Assembly (NCBI GenBank): GCA_026225945.1
Contig: JAMJFZ010000199.1
Location: forward strand, 71,092,501-71,156,500
Origin: Cricetomys ansorgei
Lineage: Eukaryota; Chordata; Mammalia; Rodentia; Nesomyidae
DNA: 64,000 bases
Reading direction: 5' to 3'
Shown here piece by piece: positions 33,881 through 46,413 of the stretch; the first letter of the stretch is position 1; each line of letters starts with the position of its first letter. The notes beneath the pieces are model-generated. The model saw only the letters and a list, made by a program, of their open reading frames with translations. It searched no databases and was not told where the DNA came from. The position numbers and the translations under genes were made by a program.

Positions 33881-35439
33881 TTTGACTCAAGACAACTCAG
33901 CTCAATAAAAGCATACTAGGAGGCCTGGAGTTGCTGATCAGATAACAGTAACTCTACTTCTCACAGGGCCTCTGCGAACCTTAGGAAAGAAATTTAAGCA
34001 CAAACAACTGCTACCCCATACACAGATGGCTGTGAACTGAGACAGGTTCCACCTCTGGCCTCTGGTGTTCCTCAACAGTCAACAGTCAACTCTGAGGAAG
34101 GGAGATATGACAAGATGCAGGTTTGAATAAGATGGTTGCCTAGACATCGGTTTCAAGTCAAGCGAGGCAGTTCATCCTCAGCCACTTGATTTTGACAACA
34201 GAGACCAGAAAGATGTTTGTCATCTGAGCCACACACCTCAGCCTGAGGCCTGAGAGTAAAGACTGCTGGCAGAAGCATCTCCAGGGCCTGCGGGTGCAGA
34301 GACTGCACAGCCAACGAAGTCATAAACACATGTACCAACGAAATAGCCCACAAGCAGTGATCTGCATAGGTTCTCCGCTCTTATGCCCCACCAACCCTGT
34401 GTCTGCTGCGGGGGGTCTCCAACCAGATGATCATGGCCACTCAAGTCCAACAGAGCAGCTAAGATTCAACCCATCATCTTCACGCCTGCCCTGCCCCACC
34501 TGCCTGTTTTCTCAATTTTCACCATCTAATTAGCTAGGTCAAAAATCAGGACCACAGGCTATTCCTCCGTTTTATCTCCACTTCTGCCAGCATCCCCTTC
34601 CAAGGTGTTTCCTGTGTCCGGCCAAGACTAGTCCCTCAAAGCTGGCCTCTGCTTTGACAGCAGCTCCAGCTCACATCCCCAGGCCGCTCCAGGTGTTGGC
34701 CTCTAACCCTCTCCAGCAGCTCCTTATGCTTACTCACTGTACTTGAGTTGGTGGCTCCATCCAGTACCTACCCTGAGTGAGCTCTGTACAGGGCAGAGCA
34801 GAGCACTGCTGTGTAACTTGCACTAACACGGCAGAAGATGGGAATCCCACACCTGGAGGGCCAGCTCTAGCTCAAACCCTCACCTTGTCTGAATTCTATA
34901 CTCCCTACAGCTCTGCCGAGTTTTGTGGCCTTCTCCCTAGGGCCAGTAATCCTCGTGACTCTGGACAAATCACCTTCCTGCTCTAGACCGCCTCCTTTAA
35001 CCGAAAAGAGAACACAGACTAGTGGCTGCGGTGCGCACTAGCTTTGCAAGTCTCGGAATTAAAGCTCAGATTTCTGAAAGAGACAGAAAAGCCAGTGGCC
35101 TGGCTGTGAAGCTCAAAGACACATAGCCCTTACCCCGCAGAGAACCAAGGTCTTGGGCCACCGAGTTCCCGGAAGGGACTAGGACACAGACCACGCGACC
35201 CACCAGAGAGCAGAGGCAGGGTCCGGGAACACGCGCCGACGTCTGCCGGAGAACTGAATCACAAGTTTCCAGGTCTCTACCAGGTGAAACGCACGGAGCC
35301 GGGCCCGCTGGGCACACCTGAGCGCTCCCAGGACCTCCTGGCACCGGCCCGCTGACCTTGGGGAGCGCCTCCTGACTCAGCTTCTCGTGCTGCTGGCAGA
35401 AGGGGAGGCCCCCCAGGCTCTCCTGTCCAAGTTCCCCAA

Positions 35440-35720
35440 AGGGTGCCTGGCACCCGCCACCAAAGGTGAGCCTCAACAAGCCGTTTACCTGAGGAGCCGC
35501 CGCCGCCACAGCTCGGGTGCCGCCCTCCGTGCCCTAAGCGGCCCAGAGTGGGCGGAGCAGCGCGCCAAGCCCGTCCCCGCAGCCCTCTGGCCAACTGCGG
35601 CCTGGCGCGCGGCAACCCGGCTCCGCCTCCATGCGATCTCCACGCTCACTGGTCGGAGTTCCGTCCTTCACGCTAGCCCCGCCCCTCACTCTACGCCCTG
35701 GAGCGCCTAGGTACACTGAT
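35440..35720. promoter_or_regulatory. CpG island at the Mroh1 5' end
   Basis: GC-rich, CpG-dense stretch with GCC repeats and GC boxes, surrounded by AT-richer repeat sequence. It coincides with the proposed Mroh1 exon 1. No plus-strand gene start is evident, so it is most simply a one-sided promoter. Confidence 0.65.
35489..35620 (-). other. Mroh1: Mroh1 non-coding first exon (5' UTR) and promoter
   Basis: The minus strand carries a strong donor (CTCAG followed by GTAAAC) at 35488/35489 inside a CpG-rich stretch, about 10 kb upstream of the exon with the Mroh1 ATG (25499-25577). That exon has a clean acceptor and 57 nt of 5' UTR, so at least one upstream non-coding exon is expected. The 5' limit given is a guess because the transcription start cannot be read from sequence. 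Confidence 0.55.
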
Positions 35721-35902
35721 TCCTCCTTGTGCTCAGCCCGGTTTCCCCGCCCCCGCTTCCCAGGTCGGGTGACCACTTCACAAGCTTGAGCGTGGCTGCG
35801 GTGGCTGCATCAGCTGCTGCTGCTCCGTTGTCTGCGCAAGCGCTGTTCTTGAGAGCATTCGGGCTTAGCTTCCAACTGCAGAAAGCCACAGTGATTCCGC
35901 TT

Positions 35903-36034
35903 TTTAATGCCGGCACTCGGGAGGCAGAGGCAGGTGGATCCTTCTGAGTTCGAGGCCAGCCTGGTCTACAGAGTGAGTTCCAGGGCAGCCAGAGTTACAA
36001 CAGAGAAACCCTGTCTCGAGAGAAAAAAAAAAAA
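35903..36034 (+). repeat. B1 SINE, 5' truncated
   Basis: Starts in the B1 body (TTAATGCCGGCACTCGGGAG) and ends GAAACCCTGTCTCGAGAG plus A tail. Good conservation suggests a recent copy, about 300 bp upstream of the Mroh1 exon 1 region. Confidence 0.9.
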
Positions 36035-39000
36035 AGCAGCACACCTGGTGCAGCTACACACACCAGGTGTTATTGTCATGTTCTACGTTAGTCACACACT
36101 AAACACCCAAGGCTCCTAGTTTGTGGACGCCCTAACAAACAGGTACATACGCCAGGTACATGCCCATCAGAGATACATGTCCAATCTATCAGGAAGACAT
36201 TGGGAATCAAGATCGTCACGTCTCAGCAACTGGGCAGCTCACAACCAGTTGTAATGTCCAGCTCCTGGTGAAACCAAAGCCTCTAAGCCAGAAAGAGGTG
36301 AATAAACAAGTAAATGAATAGTAAGGTATAGTACAGGAAATATGATGAAGGGTTTTGGTTTTGGTACCAAGAAAGCAAAGGTGGTAAGGGCTTGTGCCTG
36401 GGAGAGTTGAGGGAGGAATATGCCAGGGAGAACTGGGCACCTGCAAAGAACCAGAGGTTGAAATCATCCAGATGTGTGTAAACAAGAGAAAAGTTGTGAG
36501 CAGTTTTCTGAAAGCAAAAGGACCAAAAGAGCTGCTTGAGAAAAAGGAAGCAGTCAACTACCACGTATCTGGGCCCAACAGCATCCGTTAGATGTGGAAA
36601 TGAAGTTGTGGTTGAACAGGGTCCTGGGAGGGCAATGGGCTGAGGGTTCCCAGAGGCAAACACTGGCATCCGGTATTCTTTTTCCACACTGGGAGAGGCT
36701 TGAACCTATTTCTGTTGTGAAGATGGAGCCCAAGAGAAAAAGACAGGATATATATGGGCAAGAGAGTGGGGCACCCTGCAAATGGGATCGTGGCCCAGGA
36801 AGACGCCAGAAATGAGAAGGGACTAACTAGGGTAGCTTCCGGGGGAGGAAGTCTTCTCCAAGCTCACACCTGGACAACTTACTCTCCAGCCTGAAAAGCC
36901 TTGCAGTGGCACTACTGTGGCCACAGCCCAGCATGCCCCAGGAGTCCTGATCTCCTCCACAGTGTCACTTATCCCCTCGCTACCACACAAACTGCCCAAT
37001 ACGTCTGGGCAAAAGACACGACTTAATTTTATCTTTATTGTTCAGCAATGAGGTGCTGGGTAAAACTCAGTGGAGTTGATGGACTGAACTCCATAGACAC
37101 CAGGCATGCATACAGTCCACATACATACAGGCAAAACAGTCATACGTGTGAAAATAAACTTTAAAAAGTAAGTTTTAGAGACATCGCAGAAGTGTGATCT
37201 TTCTGGATGTGGCCTATTACCACACAGCTTAATGGTTGCTACCTTCCATTTGGGTTCTGGCACAAGCAGGAGCTAGGAAGGTGAAAGGGATACAGCTGAG
37301 AGGCTCTGAATAGATAGCAGCAGCTCAATGGCACTGCTGGGCCTAGATAAAGTCACGTGATTTTTCCTTTTGTTCTCTAGATGTAAAATGGCCACCCACC
37401 TTCAATCATCTTCACCTAGTCGCTCATGTACCCACAGCCCTCCTAACTCTTGGGTGACCAACCTGTATTAAATCTCCAGAAGCAATCTCCTTTTACCTAA
37501 GCTCCAGATTAGCCACAGGAAGGTTACTGTGTCTATATTTTCTTTATTTCTTTTCTCTCCAAGAAAAGTAGCTATGAGCCATTCATTCCAAAAAAGTCAC
37601 AGGACAACGTGGATGAGAAAACATGATTGACAGCTCAGGCCAGACTATTCCAAAGCCTTATTGTAAAGGCCTGCCACTTCCACCTATAGACTTCAGTGCA
37701 GAAAGATACAGTCTCCAAGGTTCCTCTACCATATTTCAGGCCTTTATGAATACTCTCAGGACAGCTGTCTACTAGGCAATGTGCTGGTCCCTCCAGCACA
37801 CAGCAGAGATCTCACACTTGGCCTGGGCTCTGCCACCACTGGACCTCAATTTCATCATCTGTAAAACATATATTGCTTCATTGCATTCATATTTGATATC
37901 TTGGGTATGAACTATCTTTGGCACTTCTGTGTGTTCAGAGAAAGGGACATGACCAAGGAGAAGTAGCTAAGACGACTATTTAGAATAGTACCTAGCATAT
38001 GGCACATACTAAATAAATGTTATGACTCTGGAAACCAAAATAAAGAAGTGATGGTAGCTTCCATGTCCTGGCAGGGTAGTCTGAATGGCAGCCTTTGTTT
38101 TCCCCGAAGATGTATTGAAACCTGCAGCGAGCTCTAGGTGTTAGGCTTCCTGCAGCAGGTCTGGCCTGGGTCAAAAATCAAGAGTCAGGCGGAGCAGTGG
38201 TGATGCATGCCTTTAATCCCAGCACTCAGGAAGCAGAAGCAGGCGGATATCTGTGAGTTTGAGGCCAGCCTGGTCTCAAGAGTGAGTTCAAGGACAGCCA
38301 GAGGTACAACAGAGAAAACCTGTCTTGAAAAAACATAAATAAATAAATATCCAGTAGAGGAAATCCAGGAGAGAATCCTGGACTTTTGCCAGTTTTGCTC
38401 AGTTAGCAGTAGTTTTGGCACTCCTTCAAAGAATGAAAACAGCAATCTCTTTTGACCTCTTTATATCCTTAGAAGACTGAACTCTCCTACCTTCTTTAAA
38501 GACCTTGTAGAGGGACTTGAGAAATGGCTCAGCAGTTAAGAACACATACTGCTCTTGCAAGGGACCCAAGTTTGGTTTCCAGCACCCCTATCAGATGACT
38601 CAAAAATGACTGTAACTCCATGTTCAGGTGATGAAAAACGTCTGTGGTCCCTATTTGTCTCTGTCTCTGTCTCACACACACACACTTAAAAATAATAAAT
38701 ATAAATCCTTAAAGGCCTTTTAAATTCAATCACAAAAGCTTCACCCTGGTGCTAGTCCTTCATGAGAGTTATCACCCTACAGAAGGAGAACACAGTATTA
38801 GACAAGGCTAATACAGAAAGATGGCCTCAGAGATGACAGGTGTTAAGATGATACCTTTGAGGGCACAATGCACCTGCATCTCCAGAACCTTCTATTCTAG
38901 AATCTACACCCAGTTCCCTGGAGTCTTCCCTCTCCAATCAGTCCAGAGCTGTATTAGTTTCTCCCAATCCTCTCAATCCACACTCTTACCCTTAAACCCA

Positions 39001-39172
39001 TTAAGTCTTCAGAAACATGGCTGTTTTCTCCAAGGGGCTGTAGGTCCCATCTGGCTTTCAGCTTCCCGAGTCCCTGCCCTCTAAAATGAGTTAGTCCTTG
39101 GCTTTGTCCCTACCCCTGGCTGAGGTCAGTAAACTGGCCCAACAAGCCCCATTCTGTGGCACCCTGCTCTCC
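36035..39172. other. Spacer between Mroh1 promoter and Tssk5
   Basis: No gene is seen. Contents are a B2 3' fragment (about 37085-37175), a B1 (38190-38345, plus) and a B2 (38511-38702, plus). Tssk5 5' UTR sequence must lie near the right end, but its start cannot be read. Confidence 0.5.
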
Positions 39173-41808
39173 ATGAGGAGCAACAGCCGGTACAAGCTGA
39201 ATCAGAGGAACTTTGTGGAGCAGGTTCAAGAATGCATGGACAATGGTTACCTGCTCTCCTCCAAGAAGATTGGCTCTGGTGCTTTCTCCAAGGTCTACCT
39301 GGCCTATGCAACACATGAGCGCATGAAGTACAATCCTAAGCTATCCTCTGACTTACAGGGCAAGCACCATACCATGGTGAGGCAGGCCTGCCACCTTCTT
39401 TGTGGGTTCCTTGGGGTACCCCAGCCTGGTTCCAACAGGGCTATATTCTAAACCCTCTCAGATGTCTTCCTGCTGCCCTTGCTTCCTCTATAAGACCTTC
39501 TTCCTTGGTCCTATTTCTTCTCAGCTTCCCAATGCTCTATTTCCCAACCCCACAAACATGTATGTGCCCATGACAAAAATAAAGTGGGGTTGGCACTGCC
39601 TTCCAAGGATATTGTTCATCCAGCCACCTGGAGAAGTTCAGCAATGTGTATAAAGAACAGTGGACCTATTCTACGGAGCTTTTACACAGCTGACCACTCT
39701 CAACCTTCCTTAGGTAGCTATTAAGATTGTGTCCATGGCTGAAGCCCCAGTGGAGTACTCCAGAAAGTTCCTGCCCCGTGAAATTTCGTCACTCAATGCC
39801 ACCTACAAGCATCTGAACATTGTAAGCCTGTCTTATCTTCCTCATTCCCCAAAGACAGTTCTTACCATGCCTGTGTCACTCCATGCTTGACCCCCTTCCC
39901 CTACTTGGAACCTCCCTTCTGTCCTTGCACACAGAGCTCATTCTCACCCTGCAACTAGGATCCAGTGCACCTGACAGTGCCAACACTCTTGGCCCAGGTC
40001 TTTCTCAGGATGACAGTGTCTATGGGGGCTGGGGGTATTTGGTAGGTGCAGTTGTACGAGACCTACCAGAACAGCCAGCGTTCCTACCTGGTTCTGGAGT
40101 TGGCAGCCCGAGGTGATCTGCTAGACCATATCAATGCAGTGTCAGACCTCCGATGTTGCCCTGGGCTGGAGGAGGAAGAGGCCCGAAGGCTGTTCTGGCA
40201 ACTGGTCAGTGCTGTGGCCCACTGCCACAATGTGGGCATTGTGCACCGGTGAGAGCGCCATCTGGCTTGCCTATCTGGGTGTCTACTGACCCACTTGAGC
40301 CCAGCCTCAGCCCCACACTGCCTTCTCCCATAGGGATTTGAAATGTGAAAATATCCTGTTGGATGACCAGGGCTTCCTAAAGCTGTCAGGTGAGAGCACA
40401 TGGCTCCCTCAGTCCAGTTCACTCCTACCTCAACTTCTACCTGTCTCACAGAGGCTCCTGTCCTCAACTCAGACCTAGCCCTGACCTTCAGCTCTTCCAC
40501 AAAGCCTGGTTTCAACTCCTACCTATAGCCCAAACCCACTGACCTAAACTCCCATGAGCCCCTCCCTAATTTCCTTCTCATTCTTGTAGCATATACTCGG
40601 AGTTCCCTTCCCTACCCCACCACCTTAACATATTCTCTTGAACCCACTCTCCCTGACCTGTCCATCACCTGCGTTGCCTTGCCTTGCCTGCATACTGTGT
40701 GCAGATTTTGGCTTTGCCAACTGCATGGGCCTCAAGAACTCACTGCTGAGCACCTTCTGTGGCTCTGTGGCCTATGCGGCCCCAGAGATCCTCATGAGCA
40801 AGAAGTACAATGGAGAGCAGGCTGATCTGTGGAGCCTGTGAGTACCCCAGGTATCCCCTGCAGGACCCATGGGTGGGCTTAGGGAGGACAATACCCTGAG
40901 GAAGTTGTGTCCCTAGAGGGATTATCCTTCATGCCATGGTGTCTGGGAAGCTGCCCTTCAAGGAACACCAACCCCATCGCATGCTGGACCTGATTCGGCG
41001 TGGTCCCATCTTCAGGCCAGGATTGTCCCCAGGTGAGCACCCCCACCATGCCATGTTCCTTCCAAGGCTCATCTTAGGCCTGGAGAGCAGCATGGAGACC
41101 AGGACCACAGCAAGGACACCCAGACTCAAAGAGAATATGGTATCACCCTACCCCCACAGGCTGGAAAAGTACCGTCCACACACTGCATGTTGGGAAAGCT
41201 GAGCTGGAGGTGGAACTGACTGAAGGGTAGAAATAGTATTGAATCTTTAACATGACACTAGTCCAGAACACCTCACTCCTCTGCACCTCAAGTCCCCCTT
41301 TTGATAATAGGCAGAAGCCCCTGGACCTTTGCCAAGACTGGTAATGATTCCTCTCAAGTTGCCAGCAACTGGTAGTTGTGTGGGTCAGGGTTACTGGCAG
41401 GCTCCAGCAGCAAGCCCTCCCCTGTAGAGTGCCGGGACCTGATCAGAGGTCTGCTTCAGCTGCATCCGTGTGCACGCCTGGGCCTACAGCAGGTGGCTGC
41501 TCATTGCTGGATGTTGCCTGCAGAGCATGTTCTGTTCTCTATACTTGGTGCTACCCCAGGTAGGGCATGGCCCACAGGTGACTGGTTGGGCTGCATAAAG
41601 TGTCTCTAGCATTCAACACAACCCTCTGGTTTGGTCCATTGCAGAACAGGAGCATTCCCAGTCAGCAATTGCTCTAGATAACACAGAGCCTGGCAGGGAT
41701 AAGTGTGCCAGAAGCAAAAGCTGCAGCACCTCCAGTGGCAGGATATTTCCAAGAAGAATGTCTTGGGCCCAGCTGTGCAGCACAGAGAAGCCAGCACCAG
41801 AGGAATAG
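39173..41808 (+). CDS. Tssk5: Testis-specific serine/threonine kinase 5 (TSSK5)
   Basis: Serine/threonine kinase of the TSSK family, expected in spermatids. The eight exons are 39173-39376, 39714-39821, 40046-40248, 40334-40389, 40705-40837, 40917-41032, 41428-41559 and 41645-41808. They total 1,116 nt, giving 371 residues plus TAG. All introns are GT-AG with matching phases. The glycine loop is IGSGAFSKV (residues 33-41), the catalytic lysine is in VAIK (K72), the catalytic loop is HRDLKCEN (171-178), DFG is at 191-193, activation-loop T207 precedes FCGS, and APE is at 216-218. The segment of about 28 residues between loop and lysine is longer than in most kinases. The ATG at 39173 was chosen because the upstream in-frame sequence has no ATG and [11 protein letters not shown] matches the remembered mouse N-terminus. 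The gene converges on Hgh1. It appears fully intact here, whereas the human locus is reported as a pseudogene (TSSK5P). Confidence 0.95.
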
Positions 41809-41928
41809 GTTCTGCCAGCCTTGGGCTCTGGGGCACAATGGCAGATGGCCACTCTTTATGCCCCAAGTTTCCCAACAGGAACATGCCTGGGCACTATCTG
41901 GTCAATTGAGGGTGGGTAGGTGTGGGCA

Positions 41929-41944
41929 GATAAAAATGTTTATT
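41929..41944. terminator. Back-to-back polyadenylation signals, Tssk5 (+) and Hgh1 (-)
   Basis: GATAAA on the plus strand (41929-41934), a known weak variant, lies 121 bp after the Tssk5 stop. AATAAA on the minus strand (41939-41944) is the first canonical signal downstream of Hgh1. Hgh1 also has nearer weak AGTAAA variants at 43064-43069 and 43075-43080, so which one is used is unknown. Confidence 0.45.
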
Positions 41945-43148
41945 CTGTGGAGCTGAGGATGCAACTATCTACATAGGGAGGGTCGGTGGCCTCTGGGCAC
42001 CTCATTGGGCTAGGCCTCCACCATTACCTCCTTGGGAGCCTGAGTCAGAGAGAAAAAAACAACAGTCTACAGAGCTCTTATACCTAGAGTGTCAAAGCTT
42101 TAACAGAGGGCTGGAGGGCATCATGGGGGGAGGGGGGAATGGTACCCGATGAAACACCTAGCCATGGCATAACGCATAACACAACAAAGAAGTCTTCTAG
42201 CTTGAGAGGTACGTAGTGGAACACTGCAAATGCCCATGAAGACAATGGGCCTCTAGGACCTGGAAAGACCCATTGCTGAGAAGTAACAGCACAGAAAAGG
42301 GAACACAGTGGGACAAGACCTGCCATGGTAGCTGCAGAATTAGGGAAGAGTGATGCATACACAGAGTGGGCACCAAAAGTTGGGGGTAGGGTTGTACAGG
42401 AGTAAATGCTGAAGGAACACCCAGGAGAATCTCTGCAGAGGTATGCAAGGTGTGTCCAGTAGGAGGGTCTGGATGTCCTGAAAGGCAACCGAGGCTCAAG
42501 GAAGTTAAGAGGAGCAGGCTCTATCTAAATTGCTAAATCCCAATTCAACCTGGGACTAAGGAGGCTAACCAAAAACTAAAAGCAAGGCGTCACAGGTGAA
42601 GCAGAGAAATAGAGGCAGCAAAGGGAAACAGTACCCAGCTAGTGACCCAAGGACAGGCCTAGAAGGGCAGAGAATCTCAGGAAGACTCTAGTATCCAAGT
42701 ATGGTACATCATTCAAGGTCTTGGGCAAGGAAAGCAAGAGGACTCCAAAGGTGGAGCTCATAGCAGAAGTGCTATTCACACCTCTAAGTGTACCCATGTC
42801 CAGACCCTCCAGTGTTTTTTTTTTGAGGGGGGGGAACCTCTAGTTGGCTCCCCCGGAATTTGCAATGTTTTCTGACCAGCCCTACCACTGTCTGGGAATA
42901 GGCTCCTCATAGCTCCAGTGGCCATTAGCTATGTGCCTCTTATGTAGGCAGCTCCAGCACAGGACCTGGCCAGCTCAGACTCAGTAGTACAACTCTGAAC
43001 AACTTGCATTCTTGCTAGCTGCAACAAGAACAGGACTGGGCAGTGTCCTTGAACTTCTCAACATTTACTGGGCATTTACTCTAAATCCCCATGGGAACCC
43101 TGGCAGAGATGGGCCTGGAGCTGGAACTCAGGTCCAAGGTGCTTCAGG
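41945..43148. other. Hgh1 3' region / Tssk5-Hgh1 spacer
   Basis: No open gene and almost no SINEs. If Hgh1 uses the AATAAA at 41939-41944, this is a 1.2-kb Hgh1 3' UTR; otherwise it is intergenic. Confidence 0.4.
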
Positions 43149-44821
43149 TTAGTGGGGCACCCTTGACTCTAGCTCTTGCTGGTCTAGCCATTGCAGCTGT
43201 CGCTCCACATCTTCAGGCACCTGCATCTCCAGCAGGTTTTCCATGCCAACCTCTGGCTCATCACCAATAAGCACCTGCAAAAGGAGGAGGCGGGTGAGCA
43301 GCCTATTAGCTGTAGGCACAGCTTCTCTAACTGTTCTGACCCTGCACTCACCTGAATGAGTTTCTCACAAGCTAGTCGCACATCAGGCTCTGGCTCCCAG
43401 CTGTGTAGCTCTCGAAGGATCAAGTAAGCACCCTGGTCCCGTACCTGCTGCCGACCAGGTGCAGTAGCTGTCAGCTAGGATATGGAAAAGGTTACTCAGA
43501 TGCCAGTATATATTGTGAAGAGGCATTAACATCACAGTCAGCCTGCTCACCAGCATGATGGCTTCAATGAGCATCTTTCGGATGTCAGCATCCGGCTCTC
43601 GTTGTTTGTCTGGTGACAAGTACTGCAGGTCCACAGGCAGCCCTAGGAGTGAGGGTGGGAGTTTCTGGGCCCCTGTGTTGGGCACCTGAACCCTGCTCTG
43701 CTGGGGTGAGCCTATGTGAGTATGTAAGCTTCTGAAGAACTCCAGGACCTGTACACTTCTCTCTCTCCCTCTGCATTCTTCCCTCCAGCCTAGACAGCTC
43801 TGAGACAACCACCCAAGTCACTCACTGTTCATTTCTTCCTCCGAAAATTCCTCAGGCCCAGCCAAGGGCAGTAGCAAGAAGGGGAGAATGTCGACTTGGG
43901 GCCCGAGCAACCACTTGTGGTGTCCTGAAAGTGGGGACAAGGAAGGGGATCAGGGAATTGGTCCATTGGGTCCCTAGGGTCCAGTTCCCAGCCCAGCAAT
44001 GGCACAACTCCCTCCTTGTCACTCACGATGCTCGAAACAGCAATTCCGAAGTGTTCCTACCACTCCACCTCTGCGCACCGAGGAATCTGAGTACTGGGTA
44101 AGAGGCAGCAACCGTTGGACCACGCACCTGTTGGAAAGCAATATTTACTGCTATCCTTGCTCATTTCCACTCCCCCCCTCCCCGCCCACTCAGGCGCCTG
44201 GCTTCACCTGTCCCGGTCCAGGAGAAAAGCACGCACCTCCGCCTGCTGACTAAGGTTGGAGAGCAGCGGCCCCAGGTAATGGAGGGGCGCAGCCGTATTG
44301 TAGCTGGGCATGCACAGAGCGTGTACCAGCCGCTCCAAATCCAGCCGCTCCGTCTCTGCGGCCATCAGCTTCTCCATCAACGCAGCACACGGTGCAGGCT
44401 CACGGCTCAGGTTCGCCAGCACTGCGGCCGCCTCTTCAGCCCAGGGCCATTGAGGGTTCAACACGCAGCGCAGCAGGCGGTCAGGCAGCTCCGGGTCCGC
44501 CGCCAGCAGTTGTGAGTGCAGGCTGGGGTCAGCAGCCAAGTTCACGAGCGCGCGGGAGGCGTCGCGGGAAGGAGCTGGGGCCGGGGCCACGGCAAGCTCG
44601 ACCAGAGCCCTCAGCAGCGCAGCCTGTCCTGCTAACAGCGTGCGGCCCGAGGCCGCACCAGTCAGCGCCAGCACGTGCTGCGCCGCGGCCGCCTGCAGGT
44701 CCGCCCGCGTGCCGGGCGCAAGGAAGGGCAGCAGTTCCGCAGCATCCATGTCCGCGCCAGCCTCCTGCTCTGGCAACCCTCGCCCACCCGAGAGCCCCGA
44801 ACCCGTCCCCGAGCCCCGCAT
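43149..44821 (-). CDS. Hgh1: HGH1 homolog, eEF2-folding adaptor (FAM203 family)
   Basis: Armadillo-like protein; family work describes it as an adaptor that brings the TRiC chaperonin to elongation factor eEF2. The six coding exons are 44208-44821, 44027-44127, 43826-43924, 43551-43642, 43352-43474 and 43149-43274. They sum to 1,155 nt, giving 384 residues, close to the roughly 390 of the human protein. The first exon holds most of the N-terminal helical domain (MDAAELLPFLAPGTRADLQ, then SYNTAAPLHYLGPLLSNLSQ). Later exons give the conserved LPVDLQYLSPDKQREPDADI and GAYLILRELHSWEPEPDVR blocks. The ATG at 44819-44821 is the most upstream in frame. A second in-frame ATG begins MDAAELLPF 24 codons later and could also be used. 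The 5' end lies in a CpG island with a CCAAT box. Its 3' side runs tail-to-tail into Tssk5. Confidence 0.95.
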
Positions 44822-45010
44822 GCAGTAAACAGTTCTGGTGGCCGCTCACCTTCACGGCCCAGCCCCCGGAAGAGCGGAAATCATTGCGACCAATCCGAGG
44901 CTGATCCAGCTCAAGAGGCGGGACTAGCCATGGCGCAAGGCATTGTGGGCCACGGCGTTGGGCTTTCTTGCAAGTGGAGAGATGCAGACACGCCCCCTCC
45001 ACCCTGAGTC
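44190..45010. promoter_or_regulatory. CpG island over Hgh1 exon 1 and promoter
   Basis: Dense CpG and GC content spans Hgh1 exon 1 and about 150 bp upstream. Just upstream of the ATG are a CCAAT box (44890-44894, reversed relative to Hgh1), a GGCGGGAC box and a GGCATTGTGGG element near 44938-44948. This is a typical TATA-less housekeeping promoter layout. Confidence 0.6.
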
Positions 45011-46070
45011 CTAGCCGGGACTTTCCTGTCTCTTGAGTATTTGGTTGCCAAGCCAAACGGATTCACATCCGCTGCTCGGTCTCCAGCCGCATCAGAACCA
45101 CGTGGCTAGCACAAAGAGTTGGAAGCATGGTTCGGAAACCGGGGCTCCTGATGTCCAGCAGCTGCTGCTGCCAATTAGCCCCGGGGTCAGGTCTCCAGGG
45201 ACCAGATGGCTCAGGGCTTCACGGTGAGAAGGCAGCTTTGGAGCAGCCTTTTGGACTATGAAGAGGGGCTAACTTTGGAGCGTTTGTCAGGACTTCTTCC
45301 TGTGACAGAGCCTGGTTCAAATAGGCTTGTACAAAGGGAACTGGTTATTGAATCTATGATTTTCAGGTTTTGGGGAGCTAGCGACAGACACTGCTGCACA
45401 GCTCTCTAGAACCCTGTTCGGTCTCTCTGTTCCACGCTTCTCTGTTCTTCTGTTTCTCTGTGGCTCCATATTATGTTTACTTTCCACAGGCACATTTGTT
45501 AGCACAGATGAGAGGACACTGGCCTTCTCAGCTACATAATCCTAGCAGAAAATGGTTTATTTCAGTACTGGAGACTGTTCTAGTAAAGTATTCCATTCGG
45601 GGCTTTCTTGTGCTTCTGTTACCAATTAGCTGCCTGGGGTCCTTTGTTCTCTCAAGATAGAAATAGAAATTTTGAGTTACTGAGGAATTTTTCCAGACCT
45701 TGTCCTTGGCAGCTTTTTTAACCCTGTGCTTCTTGACAGCAAAGCAGATAGTCAGGAGCTGCAACAGTTAAAATCCTATGCTACCTTAGATATTGACTGG
45801 GACCCTTGGTGCTACAGTGACAAGTGTTTAGCTCTTGTGCAGGTGTTAGTGTCTATGTGTCTATATTTCGTAGCCAGTGACAGTGGCTAGTGATAGTTCC
45901 TGAGAAGAGGCTAAGACCCTTGCCTCTAAAGCCACTGTTGCCACTGTTTTTACTACTACTCTGCTGCTGCTCCTCCATCTCTGCTTCTTTTGCAGCTCTG
46001 CAGCTGTGTCTCCACTGCTGATTCTTTGCCATACTAGCCCATCCAAATGGGCTAGAAAAGTGGTAGAGAA
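45010..46070. other. Hgh1 upstream spacer, no gene recognised
   Basis: No supportable coding region or strong repeat is seen. Confidence 0.4.
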
Positions 46071-46072
46071 AG

Positions 46073-46413
46073 GATAGGTGTGGTGGTACATACCCTTAAT
46101 TCCACCATTTGGGAAGCAGAGGCAGGTGGATCTCTGAATTCAAATCCAGTCTGGTCTACGTAGTAAGTTCTGGGCTGTCTCAAAAAAAAAAAAAAAAAAA
46201 AAGACCACTGGCAAAAATCCTTTTATTTGGGCCCAGTGCTGGGATATCACAGTGGGGTGGTACAAGAAGTGTCTCCTACCAGATAATAATCCCAGAACTT
46301 AGGAAGCTGAGATAGGGATCCAGAATTCCAAGGGTCACCCTTGCCTACATGAGTTTGAGACTAATTTGCTGTACACATAGGCCTCTCATAAAAAAAAAAA
46401 AAAAAAAAAAAAA
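46073..46413 (+). repeat. Two B1 SINEs with long poly-A tails
   Basis: Copies at 46073-46202 and (diverged) 46240-46413, each ending in 20 or more A. Confidence 0.75.

Larger units (their letters stand above)
25578..35488. other. Mroh1 intron 1, SINE-dense
   Basis: About 9.9 kb between the proposed UTR exon and the ATG-bearing exon. It holds at least 20 SINEs, mostly plus-strand B2 and B1, antisense to Mroh1. No other gene could be supported. Confidence 0.6.

Noticed and set aside
44529..45056. Long open frames antisense or out of frame over Hgh1 exon 1
   Set aside because: They overlap the confirmed Hgh1 coding exon and its CpG island; codon content follows from the real gene's high GC.
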